Assembly: GCF_000313135.1 (NCBI RefSeq)
Contig: NW_004457697.1
Coordinates: forward strand, 20,582-79,693
Source of the DNA: Acanthamoeba castellanii str. Neff
Lineage: Eukaryota > Discosea > Longamoebia > Acanthamoebidae
Direction: 5' to 3'
DNA: 59,112 nucleotides
Shown here: positions 23,765 through 35,952 of the stretch, in pieces
Layout: each line of letters starts with the position of its first letter
How positions within the stretch are numbered: the first letter of the stretch is position 1
Program-made: the position numbers and the translations under genes
Notes under the pieces: generated by a model
The model's input: the letters and a program-made list of their open reading frames with translations, nothing else
What the model was told of the DNA's origin: nothing
Database searches by the model: none

Positions 23765-26700
23765 ATGTACCGCAAGCGAAAGCGATCGGTGCCCCCCGTG
23801 GAGGAGAAGAAAGGGGGCGATCGGTCAAGAGGCGCGAGGGATCGAGGCAGGGACTACATGATGATGATGATGGAAGGCGTGACCAATGGCGGAGGAAACG
23901 GCTACGGCGGCGATGCACCAGCGGCCTACACACCACCGGCCTCTCCACCTCAGCCACCAATCGATCAGAATTGCATTTTCCACAACCTGGCCACTTCGAC
24001 ATCCGAGCTCCAACAGTCGCACGAGCAGACCGTTCACGCGACGAAGCGAATTCTGTTGCACCAGGCCCTTTTGGGCAGCGACGGCGGCCATCATGGACCA
24101 CAAGCGGCGACGGAGCGAGAACGCATAGACAAGAGACTCGATGAGGAGATGGAGCTCAGCCGGCGGGTCCAAACAGCGAGGACGAACGACATCTATGCGT
24201 CCTTCCTGCCACTGCACCAGGCACAGCCGCTCCTGCTGCCGCATCTGGAGATGCTCTGGCCTGGGGGCTGCCTGCTGCAGGCCAGGACGCGCTTGAACAA
24301 CACAACGCTGGATGGAAATGGAGGAGACAATGGCAGCGGGAACGATTGCTGGCTCGCCTTGTCATCAGGCCTGACCAATCCCGACATGCCGACGCGATTC
24401 CGGCTCGAGCGGTTCCGAATTCGACGCGGCAACGGCAAGGAGGACCGATTGCCGATGATAGAAGGGGGCGATGACAAAATGGGAGGCGAAATCTTCACTT
24501 CCAACGGAATCACCGTCTACGCCGGCGATCGAGGCTCTTTCTCATCTGCCGTCTCGTTGCGGCCGCGGCTGGAGCTCGATTCGCGATGGGCCGGCTATGG
24601 CTACGAGATCGGCGTCATGACCCGCGGCAAGCAATCGTGGGCCACCCACTGCCTGGCCTTCATGGTACCAACGAGCGCGCGGGCTTAGCTGGGCGGGCAG
24701 GGTAGTGGCGCGGAATGTAAAGCGCAAGTGAACACACACAATCCTCATGATGCCCTCTTGCGTGATGGATGATAATGCAGGTGTCGAAGGCAGTGATGGA
24801 CGACTACAACCTGCGCGGAGTGATCGACCAGTTTGGAGCGGCCACCTTCGAGCGGATGCCCGTGCAGCCTGATCGCACCGCTCACTTCCTCATCGCCAGG
24901 TACACCACTGTCTAAGCTGCCACCGCCGGAGTGCGCGTGTATTGCACATGCCGTATGCGGTGCTGGTCATTGGTAACATTCCTCGCCGTTTGCAGGGCTC
25001 CGGCCGAGCTGTACGCGAAGGAGTCGATCACGCTGCCCAATGGGTCGATGCAGATGTTCCTAATGACTGCCATCACCGAAGAAGAGCTGCAATTCGGAAT
25101 GCACAACCGGGCGTTGGACCTCTACCACCGATTACGACATGCCGGCAAGGCCTACATCAGCGACCTCGACCGACCATCGGTATCCCCCTCCCCTCCTAAT
25201 AAGTTAGTAACTGCCGCTTGGCGCTCACACCAACACACCGGACATTCGTGGATGCACAGATCGACCTGCGACGCGAGAGCGACAGGATTGCGGACGAGGC
25301 CGCGGCGAATGGCGACCTGGCCACCCTTGGCGGACTGCTGAGCAGCGGGTATCGCGTCTTCCCCGGCAACCCCATCATCTGCCTCGCGGTCAAGAAGGGC
25401 CGCGACGACCGGTCGGCAGCCAGCGTGCTGCGATTCTTTATGGACAAGCGATGGAGGGACGGCGGGGATCGGGCGACGAATGGGCGAGCAGAGCGAGACG
25501 GGACCGAAAGCGAGAGGGAGCGAGAGCGAGAACAAGGAGGAGAGGGTGTGCGGAACGGCGGCGGCGTGGGCGACGCGACGGCGACGGACGAGGAGTTGGT
25601 GCGGAGTCTGGCGCAGGTGAGGGACGAGGACAACTACACGGCACTGCATTGGGCCGCGCGGAATAATTTTGCAGAGTGTGCCCAGCTGCTCGTGGAGAAG
25701 GGGGCAGTGGACATCGAGCTCCGGGGAACACGGACGGCGGTGACCGCCCTCCATTTGGCGGCCAATTTTGGGTACCCCCCCAAACCACCGCCAGACATGG
25801 CTGTGGTCGTTGGTGGCGTTCTTCTGACACTTATCTTTGCCGCCTTTGATGCGCAGATCGTTGGAGACGCTCAAGTTGTTAATATCAAAGGGAGCCAATC
25901 TTACCAGTGATGCGTTGCCTGATAGGCAAGGTATGCGGCACAGATCTCTACCGGCCAGCCTTCCATTGCGCTCTTGGTGAGCTAACAAGCGCGTTATTCC
26001 ACCACAGGCGAGGTGACCCCGCTGATGCTGGCTCTGGATTCCGAGAATGAACGATCATACGAGGCCTGCAAGATGTTAATACAGGCCGGGGTGAGTGTAA
26101 ACAGCCAGGACTGGGCCGGTTCCACCGGTACGTCATCATCCGCGCTCTTTTCGCCTCATTGTGGCTTCATTTTTGAGGGACGAGAGGGTTTCAGTTGACT
26201 GACCTCCCTTCTCCCGACTCGCCGCGCCAGTGCTACACAAAATGTCTCGGGTGGTACCGCGCTACTTGATGAAGGCCATCGAGTTCCCGGGCAAGGAGAA
26301 GGGCAGGGAGGTGTCGTACTTCATTCGAGACGGCGAGTTTGGGAAGCGGGTGGAGAACAGGGTGGACGAGCGATACATCCACGACTATCCCGAAGCCGAA
26401 GAGGTAATTCGCCAACGGCACACACCACACCGCACAATTGCTCACCATCAACATCTCTCTGTGGCTGCATCTGTGAGCAGGAGCTGTTCAACAAGCACTT
26501 CGGGGCGTTTTGTCCGATGCACAAGATCTACATGGGCATGCTGAGCAAGCTCGGACTGCTCATGCGGAACGGGGCCGACGTGGGTCTGCGTAACAACGCC
26601 GGCATGCTGGCCCTGCACAACTTTGCGGGCGAAGGCGGGCTGCGCGAGGTCCGCGCAGTGCTCGACTACGAGGCCGGCAGCGGCCTCAGCCGCGAGGAGC

Positions 26701-27086
26701 GCGAGGTCAACTGGAAGAAGATCATCAACGCGCGGGACAACTCGGGCCGCACGCCGCTCTGGATGGCCTGCGCGCACGAGAAGGGTCCCGAGCTCGCCGT
26801 CAAGATGGCCCACTGGCTCATCGGCCGCGGGGCCGACGTCAACCTCGGCGACGACTGCGGCATCACGCCGCTCCACGTCGCCGCCGTGTTCGGGAACCTG
26901 CCGCTGGCGAACCTGCTGGTCAAGCACGGCGCCTCGCCGCACACGCTCACCATCCGCGGCGGCGGGCAGCTCTTCTGCGCCAACACCGAGCACGTCTTCC
27001 CGTCGGGCGTGTCGCCGCTCCACGTCGCCAAGAAGGAGGGCCACTTCCACCTCATCAACTTCTTCCACGAGGTCCTCGGCCCATGA
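23765..27086 (+). CDS. ankyrin-repeat protein
   Basis: Eight exons (23765-24664, 24781-24899, 24996-25179, 25260-25771, 25857-25930, 26008-26127, 26231-26403, 26481-27086) give 895 residues. The first about 400 residues are not recognised; they contain a long first exon with a mixed alpha/beta domain (WLALSSGLTNPDMPTRFRLE, then GYGYEIGVMTRG). The C-terminal half carries ankyrin repeats, including YTALHWAARNNFAECAQLL, TALHLAANFGSLETLKLL, TPLMLALDSENE, GRTPLWMACAHEKG, GITPLHVAAVFGNLPLA and GVSPLHVAKKEGHFHLI. Exon joins fall inside repeats and restore them, which supports the model. A hyper-charged Arg/Glu insert interrupts the array near 25460-25550. It is presumably a cytosolic scaffold with unknown partners. 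Confidence 0.8.
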
Positions 27087-27500
27087 TGTGTAGTGGCCAC
27101 CACCCTGGTCCTCCTCCTCCTCACTTTCAACAATGAATTCGCCAAACTGGTCTTGCGGCCAAGATTACACTCATTTTCTCTTTCTGGTTGCGAGGTTCAA
27201 TTTTTCAAGCTCGTCGCAGCTCCGGTTGGTCGGGCCGCAAGGTCTGCACACGTGGGTGCAAGAACGAAAAACACGTAACGAAGGAGACCGCAAAAAAAAA
27301 ATCCGCAAGCCGCAAAGCGGCCGAAAAGCGCGACACAGAAGAACGAAGAAAGAGAGAGCTGCCCCCCCCCGCTTCGTCTTCGTTCTTCGTGGAGAGAGAT
27401 TGACGCACATAGAGGGGAGCGAGTCGAGGCGGAGGAGGAAGGAAGAACGCAAAGGCACAAAAGAAAATCGATCTCCGCGCCGTCGTAGAGGCCTCGAGAG
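27087..27500. other. intergenic region
   Basis: A 414-nt stretch rich in purines on the plus strand, upstream of the DEP-kinase gene. No exon, RNA or repeat of note. Confidence 0.4.
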
Positions 27501-30500
27501 ATGTTGTCATCTTCGGCGGAGCGGCGGTTGTCGCCCGCTTCGAGCCCAGGCGGTGGCGGAGTGGGCTCGATGATCGGAGGAAGTGGAGGCGGTGGCATCT
27601 CATTCCCTTCGAAGGGGGCGGGCAAGACGTTCGAGGTCCTCTGGGCCTTTCAGCTGCCGCTCGAGGCCGTCATCATCGGCCTGGGGAGCGCCCTCGATAA
27701 TCTCGGGTGGCGAGTGGTGGACAAGGAGAGGAAGTGGACCGATGGACAGGAGGGCAAGGACCGCATCCTCGCCCACGTCATCTCCTACCTCGGGGTACGT
27801 CCCTGCCCATCTGCCCACTTTCGTCTCTTCTCTTCCATCAAACTCCTATTACCCCCCCCCCAAACAAATCGTTTTCTTTTGCGCTGTCGATCAATGTGTG
27901 GCAAATTGGGACCTTGGCTCTTCCGTTTTGATGGAGAAGGACCTTTCATCATCTTCATCCTCGGAACGATCGTTCCCTTTTCACTTTCGTGGGACTCTAG
28001 GATTTCTTGATTTTTCTTTACACAATCAACTCTTACGCAGATGGAAGCGGGGACCCACAAGACACAAGTCACCGCGTTCGTTTGATTATTCAAATCTTCA
28101 TCCTTTATATGTTTGTGGCTATTTTTGTTGTGGTGTTGTCTCTTGTTTGCTTTTCTTGCGTTCCCGCCCACTGAAGAGGTCATGGTCACTCTCCGTCCTC
28201 AGTAACGGTGTTTTCGTTGACGTGTAGCAACTTCTTCTTCTTCTTCAACAATCACCCGTGAGTTAGTGTGTTCCTAACGTGTTCTCTATTCTCTCTCTCT
28301 CGCTCTCGCTTTCGCTTTCGCTTCCGCTTTCTCTCTTTTGGCACTTGGTGCAGCTGCTGGAGTTTGTGTTCGACTTCAACGCCGTGACGAAGCCGCAGGG
28401 GGAGACCACCTACGTGCGCGCCATCGGCCAGCCCAGCTTTCCCGACCCCTCGCAGGCCCGCCGCCTGCTCCACCACCTCTACCACGTACGCGTGTGTCGT
28501 GAAGTGCGGCCAGCCTCGACTACTTGGCTTTGTCTCACACTGCGCTGGTGGTGTTTTTTGTCCGCGAACCCCTGCGACAGGCATTGCCGCTGACGTCGCG
28601 ATCATCGATTGGTCTGCGGATGGTGGAGATTCCCCCACAGGTACCTACACACTTTCGACTTTACATCTCGCAATGTGCGGATTGCTGTTATATTCATTTA
28701 TTTATTTGTTTGTATTTGTTTATTTGTATGTGACTGTAGTTTGTAGAAATGCTGGTTCACGCAACGCGACCAACCAAGGACGGTGGCCTCGCGATCAAAG
28801 ATCGACGGTGGCACCTCAAAACACATCACTACTGTTTCGGTACGCATGCACACGACCGCACACGCACACACGCCACCGCACACGCACGCACACGACCGCA
28901 CACGCACACATGCGCACGCCTCGGTGCAGCAAGAATTCTGATCACAGCGGTCTGCATGTCACGCTGCGGTGCAGTGGGGAAGGAGTGCGTGGACTGGGTG
29001 ATGAACTACACGGGTTACTCGCGCGAGCGTAGCATCGCCGCCTGCCGGGAGCTGGCCGAGCGGCGAGTGCTCATGCACGTCGACCGCAAGAAGAAGTTCA
29101 AGGACGGCCGGTTCTTCTACCGCTTCCAGACCGTGTTCGCCGAGGACGAGGACGCGTTCGAGGAGGCCATGAAGGAGGTGGAGGACCAGGGCCGCAAGAT
29201 CCGCGCGGAGCTGGCCTCCACCCGCAACAACGTCCGCATCTCGAAGGACATCTGGCCCCTGGTCTCCTTCTCCATCTCTCGATCCACCGAGGAGTCCATC
29301 GAAGGTATGCACGCCGCATGCCACATGCCATACATTCCTCACTCCACGCCCCAGCATTCCATGCGCATTCATCGCATTCTCTAAACGAATCGATCGCCTG
29401 CTGATGGGCACAACATCAGATGAGGAGGAGGACGACAGAAAGCTGTCGAAGGCGCCACTCTCGCCCGGGTCCGCGCGACGAAAGGTGCAGCACCGAAGCC
29501 GCTCCAAGAGCTGCGCGTCGTCGTCGGCCTTCCCCTCGGAGGAGTCCATCAGGTCGCACTCGGCCGAGACCAAGGCCGTCGCCACCGCCGCCACCGCCCC
29601 CACCTCTGCCAGCCCCTCGGCTGGCGGTGGCAGCCACTTCATGTCGACATCGTCGGGCATGCACGCGCGCGGGTCGCACCTCCGGCGGCCCTCGGACGAG
29701 TCCGCGTTCCCGCTGCTCATGCGGTCCACCTCCCAGCGCAACGCCATCGACCTCTCGATGATGTCGGGCGGCTCGTCGATCTCATCGTCGTCGCCGTCGT
29801 CGCTGTCAGGCTCGCACTCGCCCGTGCTCCGCCGCACGATCTCGCAGCGCCCCTCGTCGGACTACAACCCGCGCAGCCAGTCGGCGCTGTCGATTGCCGC
29901 CGCCGCCGGTGGCAGCGACATCCACTCGTCATCGTCGTCGTCGGTGCCGTCACCCACGTCGTCGCCCGGCCCGCTCGCCCGCGGCACCGCAACCACGACG
30001 TCGTCGCCGCTCTCCTCGTCGTCGAGCGTGTCGTCGTCGGCCGCCACCCAGCGCGTGAAGAAGCTTAAGTTCGCCAAGACCACGCACGAGATCAAGACCA
30101 CCACCAACGGGTCGTCGCCGTCGCCGTCGTCGGCCGAGCACCTGGCGCTGCCGACGTCGACGTCGTCCAGCGCGCCGTCGTCGTTCCCGTCGCTGTCGTT
30201 GGTCAACGGCAGTGGCGGCTTCAGCACGTCGCCGGCGTCGCCCTCGCTTATGTCGCCGCTCGGTCGCTCGGTCGACCACATCGACTTCCTGCCCATCTGC
30301 GACTCGGTCCTCCAGAGCATCGCCGACGAGGAGTACGGCGGCGCAGCGTCAGCCGACCCCAGCGGCAGCGGCGCCTACGCGCTCGTCGACTCTGTCAATA
30401 CTGTAGACACCACGCACCACCACCACGTACATGCGCAGACCAGCGTCGGCGGCGGCAGTGGCGTCGCCGGCATGTCAGACTCGGGGCACGTCTACAATGC

Positions 30501-33500
30501 GGGCCACCACCTGCTCGACCGGCTCGGCCACAGCATCCCCGAGCGGTTCTCGTCGCCCGACCTGCCGGCCGTGCCAGGGCAACAGCCGCAGCCGCAGCCG
30601 CAGCACGGCGGCAAGAAGGCCAACAACAAGCGGCTCAACAAGACCACATCGTCATCGCACATCGAGCGCGGCCTCACGATCGGCGGCGCCGGCTCGCTGT
30701 CCGCGCCCCTGCTGGCCTCGCTCGACTCGGCCACCACCACCGCCACCGTCATCTCGTCGTCGCACTCATCTCCGTCACTGCCGGCCGTCTCCTCGTCGCC
30801 GCCCTCGTCGCCCTCGTCGTCGCTGTCGTTCATCCCCTTCTCGCAGTCCCTCGCCATCCCGCTGGGCAGCCTCCAGCGACGCAAGTCCAGCTCCACCCCG
30901 CCCAGCCCCCGTACGTCCACCCTCCCCCCCCGCGCCCGCACCGTAAGCTCAGCTCAGCTCAGCAGGCGCACAGCAGCGTGGCCTTCTCACCACCCCGCGC
31001 TGTTCGTTCGTTCGTTCACCTGACACCACAGAACGCGGGAACTCGCCGGTGATGTCGGCGCGTCTGCCCATGCCCAAGAGCCACACAGCCGACTACCTCC
31101 CGGTGATCGGTACCGCTCGCCGTCCCTCACACAACACACGCAACTCCATTCGTGCAGCTCTTCTTCTACTCTTCTTCGCGTTCGCCTCTTTATTTGGCTG
31201 CAAAAGCGCTTGTTTCGCGCAATGTCGGCCAAAGGGACAAATTAGGGCCTTGGGGCGGCCCCAAATGGTCAGGTCGTGTTCACAACGTCCACCCCATTAT
31301 ATAAGTAATATAATAGCCATTGAATAGAGGGTGAGAGACGTGGGATGGAACATAGCGGCTCGGGGCTGAGCCTCATCCAGGTGGCCATGGCGCGCTACGC
31401 CAGCGGCGCGCTTCTGGGTTTCTGCCCCCCCCTCGCCACTACAAAGCCAATCTCGCAAATTTGCCCCAATTCATCGAGAGATTTATTTATTTATATTTAA
31501 TTCATCTTTTACACAGCACCATCTCGTTTTTTCTATTTATTTTTCTTATTATATTCTTGTAATACTAATAAAAATAACAATGAATAATAATTCACTCTCT
31601 TGCCTCCCCCCCCCAGCAGAGAAGCGAAGCATGGCGCTGTCGGCGCCCAACTCGCCGCCGTCAGTGCGAGGCGACGCATCGGCCGGCGGCCTGTCCTCCT
31701 CCAAGGACAAGGAGAAGAAGTCCCTCCTGCGACTCACCGGTCGACGCAAGAAGGACAAGGAGCGAGTACGTCACCTGCCTCGGCTCCACCCCCAGCCAGC
31801 CATTCTCATCGTGCGCGTGTTGTGTGTGTCGTATGTGTGTCGTGTGTGTGTCGTGTGTGTCGTGTGTGTCGTGTGGTGCGAGCAGAGTGCTTCGGTTGAC
31901 GGAATGGAGGACACGTCGGACCGCGAGAGCAACGGGGACAAGTCGTCGCGGCGCAAGCGATCGAAGAGCTTCAAGAAGGGCTTCCGCAGCAGCAACGACA
32001 GCGATGTCGACACCGTTGACGACGATCCGGCCGTTGCCGCCGTCGGACCCCGCGACGCCATCAAGCGCAGCGACTCGAAGCGGGACGGCAACCGGCCGAT
32101 GCGCGGCAGCCGGGACGGCGGCGGCGGCGGGGTGGACGAGTCCACCACGACTACCACTACGACGACCACGACCAAGTCGCCCGAGAGCGGCGGCAAGCTC
32201 GCGTCGCTCCAGGCCTTCCTCCAGCGCGGCGCGGCCGCCATCCACTACCCGGGTGAGTACCCGCGCACGTCGCCGCGCTTTCACAACAACCAGGCCACCC
32301 CACCAACGGCGGCCGACACCTCGACGCCGCCGCCGTCGCCGCGCGGACTGACCTCGCCGCGCGTGACCACCGCCGCCGCCGCAGCGCGGCCCAACGACAC
32401 ACACCCTCCGCACCAGCTGTCGACAGACGCTGTCGACACGGTGACGCTGATGATGCTGGCCGGCGGCATGGCCGGCGGGGCCTCTGTGCCGCACCCGCAC
32501 CAGCACCAGGGCCAGACCCAGCAGGAGGCGTCGGTCGACGAGGAGACCTACCGGCGGCTGTTCGAGCACGAGCTGATGGAGGTGAACCGGGTGAAGAAGC
32601 GGGTGAGCAAGATGCTGAAGAAGAAGGCCAAGGAGGACAAGCGCCGGCGCGAGGCCGAGCGGGTCTACTCGGACCTCAACAAGGACCAGTCGGTGCGCAA
32701 GCTGGCCAAGGTCTTTGGCGAGTCGTCCGAGCGGCTGCCGACCGGCTACGGCTGCTACGCCACGTCCTACTTCGAGGAGGAGCTGGCCTCGGCGTCGTCG
32801 TCGGGCCGCCACCTCACCACCGCCGGGGCCAAAAAGGGCGGCAAGGGCAACAAGGAGGAAAAGCGTGAGCGAGAAAAGGAAAAAGATAAGGAAAAGGACA
32901 AGGAAAAGGCCAAGCGGAAGAAGCGACGCGGGGAGAAGAGCGAGGGCAAGCGGACCCCGCGCGGCGGCGGCGGGGCATTGCCGACAGTAACGGCCGCAGC
33001 GAGTACCGCGACGGCGGCGGGCGGCGAAAAGGTGCCGACATCGTCGTCGGGCGACGACGGCGCGGCGGGCGGGCGGCGGGCGTGGGACGTGCTGTCGGGG
33101 CGCGAGGAGCAGGACAAGTCGTGGCTGCGCGAGGTCATGGACGAACGCAAGAAGCTCGCCGCCGACAAGCGCAAGAGCCAGGAGGCCACCCTCCCGCCCA
33201 AGTCGCCGCGACTCGTCAACCTCACCGTCTCTGTACGTCGCATGCTGTTGTGTGTGTGTGTGTGTGTGTGTGCGTGCGTGTGCGTGTGTGTGTTGCGTAG
33301 TGTGCAATGCTCATGCGAGGCGGCGTTGATTGGCGTGCGCAGGATGACAACCGAGGGGACGAGGAGTGGGAGTCGATGCTGCAGGGCCTGGTCCAGCGCC
33401 AGGAGAAGGCCAAGCGGATGCGCGAAGAGTCCGAGTCCCACAGGGCCGCCACCGCCACTTCCACCGCCACCACCTCCTCCCGCGCCTCCACCGACGCCAC

Positions 33501-35536
33501 CGACACCTCCACCACCTCCGCGTCGGCCGACCCGGCCAAGCCCACTGCGGACGAGGGCGAAATGGAAACGGAGACGGAGACAGAGACGGAGAAGGACGCG
33601 GCGGCGGTGAGCGGGGCGGCGGGGCTGGGAGGGGGCGGCGGCGGCGGCGGGGAGGAGACAGAGGACGAGGAGGACGTGCTGGCGCGGCGACGGCGGCAGG
33701 CCGCGGAGCAGGTGCGGCGCGAGGAGGAGGAGGAGCGGGCGGAGCTGGTGAAGCTGCAGGCGGACGAGGCGGCCCAGGTGGAGTACCTGAAGTCGCAGGT
33801 CAAGATGCTCATCTCGCGCAACTACGAGCTCAAGATTAAGGTCCACGAGAACAAGCTCCAGACGCACATCCTCAAGTCCTCGGTCCAGACCCAACTCGGT
33901 ACTCGTTCCTACCGCGTCGCTTTCTTTCTTGCCTTCTTTCTTTCTTCGTTTTTTTCGTTCTTTGCTTGCGTGGGCGCTTACCCCGTAAGGGGCTGTGTCG
34001 TGTGCGGTGTGTGCGCAGGTGAGTATATGGGCGGCGCGGTGGAGGCTGATACGGAGGAGACGAAGAATTCGTCGTCGGATGAAGAGGAGGAGGACGATGA
34101 TGAGGAGGACGATGACGACGATGAGGATGACGACGATGATGACGAAGATGACGACGAAGAGGACGAAGATGAAGAAGACGAAGAGGAGGAGGACGATGAG
34201 GAGGACGAGGGGGAGGAGCTTGCCACCGAGGACGATGACGACGACCCGGACTCAGAGTGGCGAAGCATACACTCCACCCGCACCATTCCCTTCGAGGACA
34301 TCGAGTTTGCGGAGCCCATCGGCTACGGCGCCTTTGGCGCGGTCAACCGAGCAATCTGGCGCGGGGCCAACGTGGCAGTCAAAAAGGTGGGACCTCTCTT
34401 TGCACCACTTCTCCCACACGCACGAGCTAACTTTTCTTTTTTCTTTTCTTTTGCAGTTGATTCTGGAGCTGAACCCCAAGCAGGTGCAGGAGTTCATTCA
34501 AGAGGCCAAGATCATGGAGTGCGTCTTTCTCTCTCTTTCTCTCTCTTTCTCTCTCTCTCCCCTCTCTTTCTTGCAACACAGGACCAACCATTTCATGCGT
34601 GTCGTGGCGTGTGTCGTGCGTGTTGCGTGTGTGTCGTGCGGCAGGCGAGTGTCGAACCATCCCAACGTGGCCTATTTCTGCGGCGTCACCCTCAAGCCGT
34701 ACTTCTGCATTGTGAGCGAGTACTACTGCAACGGCACCGTCATCGACTACCTCAAAAAGCACCCGGACGCTCCGTGGGATCTGATAGTGTCGATGGCCAT
34801 CGGAGCGGCCGCCGGCGTGCTCCACCTGCACAAGGAGAAGATCATTCACCGCGACCTGGCCGCGCGCAACCTCCTCCTGGACTCCAACTGCAACGGTACC
34901 TACTCGCCACCGCACACGCAGCACGCACACGCGTAGAACTCACGACACACGCTCACATGCTTGTGTGCGGTACGTGTAGTGCATGTGACGGACTTTGGTC
35001 TGGCGCGGGCGGTCAAGGCCCAGAACTACGGCAAGACCACGGGAGGGCTGGGCGCCATCAAGTGGCTCGCCCCCGAGGCCATCACCACCAACCGATACGA
35101 CCAGCGCACCGAGGCCTACAGGTACCGTCTCCTTCCGCTGTGTGCAGTTGTGCGTGTCGTGCGTGTCGTGCGTGTCGTGCGTGTGCGTGTGTTGTGCTTG
35201 AGCTGACGATCGTTCATATGTGTGTGCAGCTTCTCGATAGTGATGTGGGAGCTGGTGACGCGGGGCAAGGAGCCGTACGAGGGCGAGGACCCGATCCCGA
35301 TCGCGCTCGGGGTGACGCAGGAGTACAAGCGGCCCCCGGTGCCGCCCGGATGTCCGCCCAAGTGGCGGCAGCTCATGGAGGACTGCTGGGAGCAGGACCC
35401 GCTCAAGCGGCCCACCTTCGAGGACATCTGGCATCGATTGCACGAGTGCTACGAGGGCGGCGGCAAGCGGGACCCGCTCGCATCATCGCCGCCGCCAGCG
35501 ATCGCCGCCTCGGCTGTGGCACCGCCCAGGGCCTAG
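27501..35536 (+). CDS. DEP-domain and tyrosine-kinase-like protein kinase
   Basis: Fifteen exons (27501-27794, 28354-28485, 28581-28640, 28740-28839, 28975-29304, 29420-30910, 31032-31109, 31617-31765, 31886-33232, 33343-33898, 34019-34386, 34457-34518, 34645-34895, 34980-35121, 35230-35536) close to 1888 residues. An unrecognised N-terminal domain precedes a DEP domain (about residues 163-246: VGKECVDWVMNYTGY, FKDGRFFYRF). Some 1200 Ser/Thr/Pro-rich residues, a Lys/Glu stretch and a coiled coil follow, then a run of about 60 Asp/Glu. The C-terminal kinase is intact: GYGAFGAVNRAIW, VAVKK, HRDLAARNLLL, VTDFGLARA, IKWLAPEA, FSIVMWELVTRG. HRDLAARN is the tyrosine-kinase/TKL form. The 507-nt intron 31110-31616 keeps phase and has a strong polypyrimidine acceptor. 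Even so, two separate genes with a break there remain possible. Confidence 0.75.
27795..28353 (+). other. long intron of the DEP-kinase gene
   Basis: A 559-nt intron (GTACGT ... GGTGCAG). It is AT-richer than the exons and contains a CT/TTTCGC tract near its end. No exon seen. Confidence 0.6.
31110..31616 (+). other. long AT-rich intron joining the DEP and kinase halves
   Basis: It starts GTACCG after a phase-1 codon and ends in a C-run plus CAG. The centre is very AT-rich (ATTTATTTATTTATATTTAA). An in-frame ATG at 31581 could instead be a start of a separate kinase gene; no other promoter-like or poly(A) signal is decisive. Confidence 0.5.
33246..33298. repeat. intronic (GT)n-rich microsatellite
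   Basis: TGTGTG/TGCGTG repeats occupy intron 33233-33342 of the DEP-kinase gene. Confidence 0.8.
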
Positions 35537-35952
35537 GCCCGACGCAGTCCAGCTTCGATGGTCTTGCATTCATTTTTTAACCACCCTTTAGGACAATAGA
35601 CAAGAGGTGATGGCGCCAACAGCTGCTTCTTGTCTTTGCCAAGTGTCGGTGGTGCTTTTTTGGCAGAGGTGAATCGAGGGTTGAGGGGACGCCGATGATG
35701 AAGAAGAGCGCGTGAAACACCTTGTGGTGAGTTGAAGTCGACACTGATAAAGCGCGCCTTTCCCTCAACTCTCCGCTGTTTTTGCTGGCAGCCCACGGTG
35801 TTGGATGTTGGCGATGTTGCGTGATTCCATTTCGAATCAACAATGACGCAAGTAGGTGGTCCATTCTTCTTTCGTGAAGAAGCACGAACAACGAGACACG
35901 CGTGAACGACCGTGCAGAACAAGGTCAACAGTTCGATTAGTTTTTGATAGAG
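35537..35952. other. intergenic region
   Basis: The 416 nt between the DEP-kinase and BTB genes contain no supported exon or RNA. Only short chance reading frames are present. Confidence 0.4.

Noticed and set aside
31661..33307. 548-codon minus-strand frame opposite the DEP-kinase exons
   Set aside because: Arg/Leu-rich mirror of the coding strand that even crosses an intron microsatellite.
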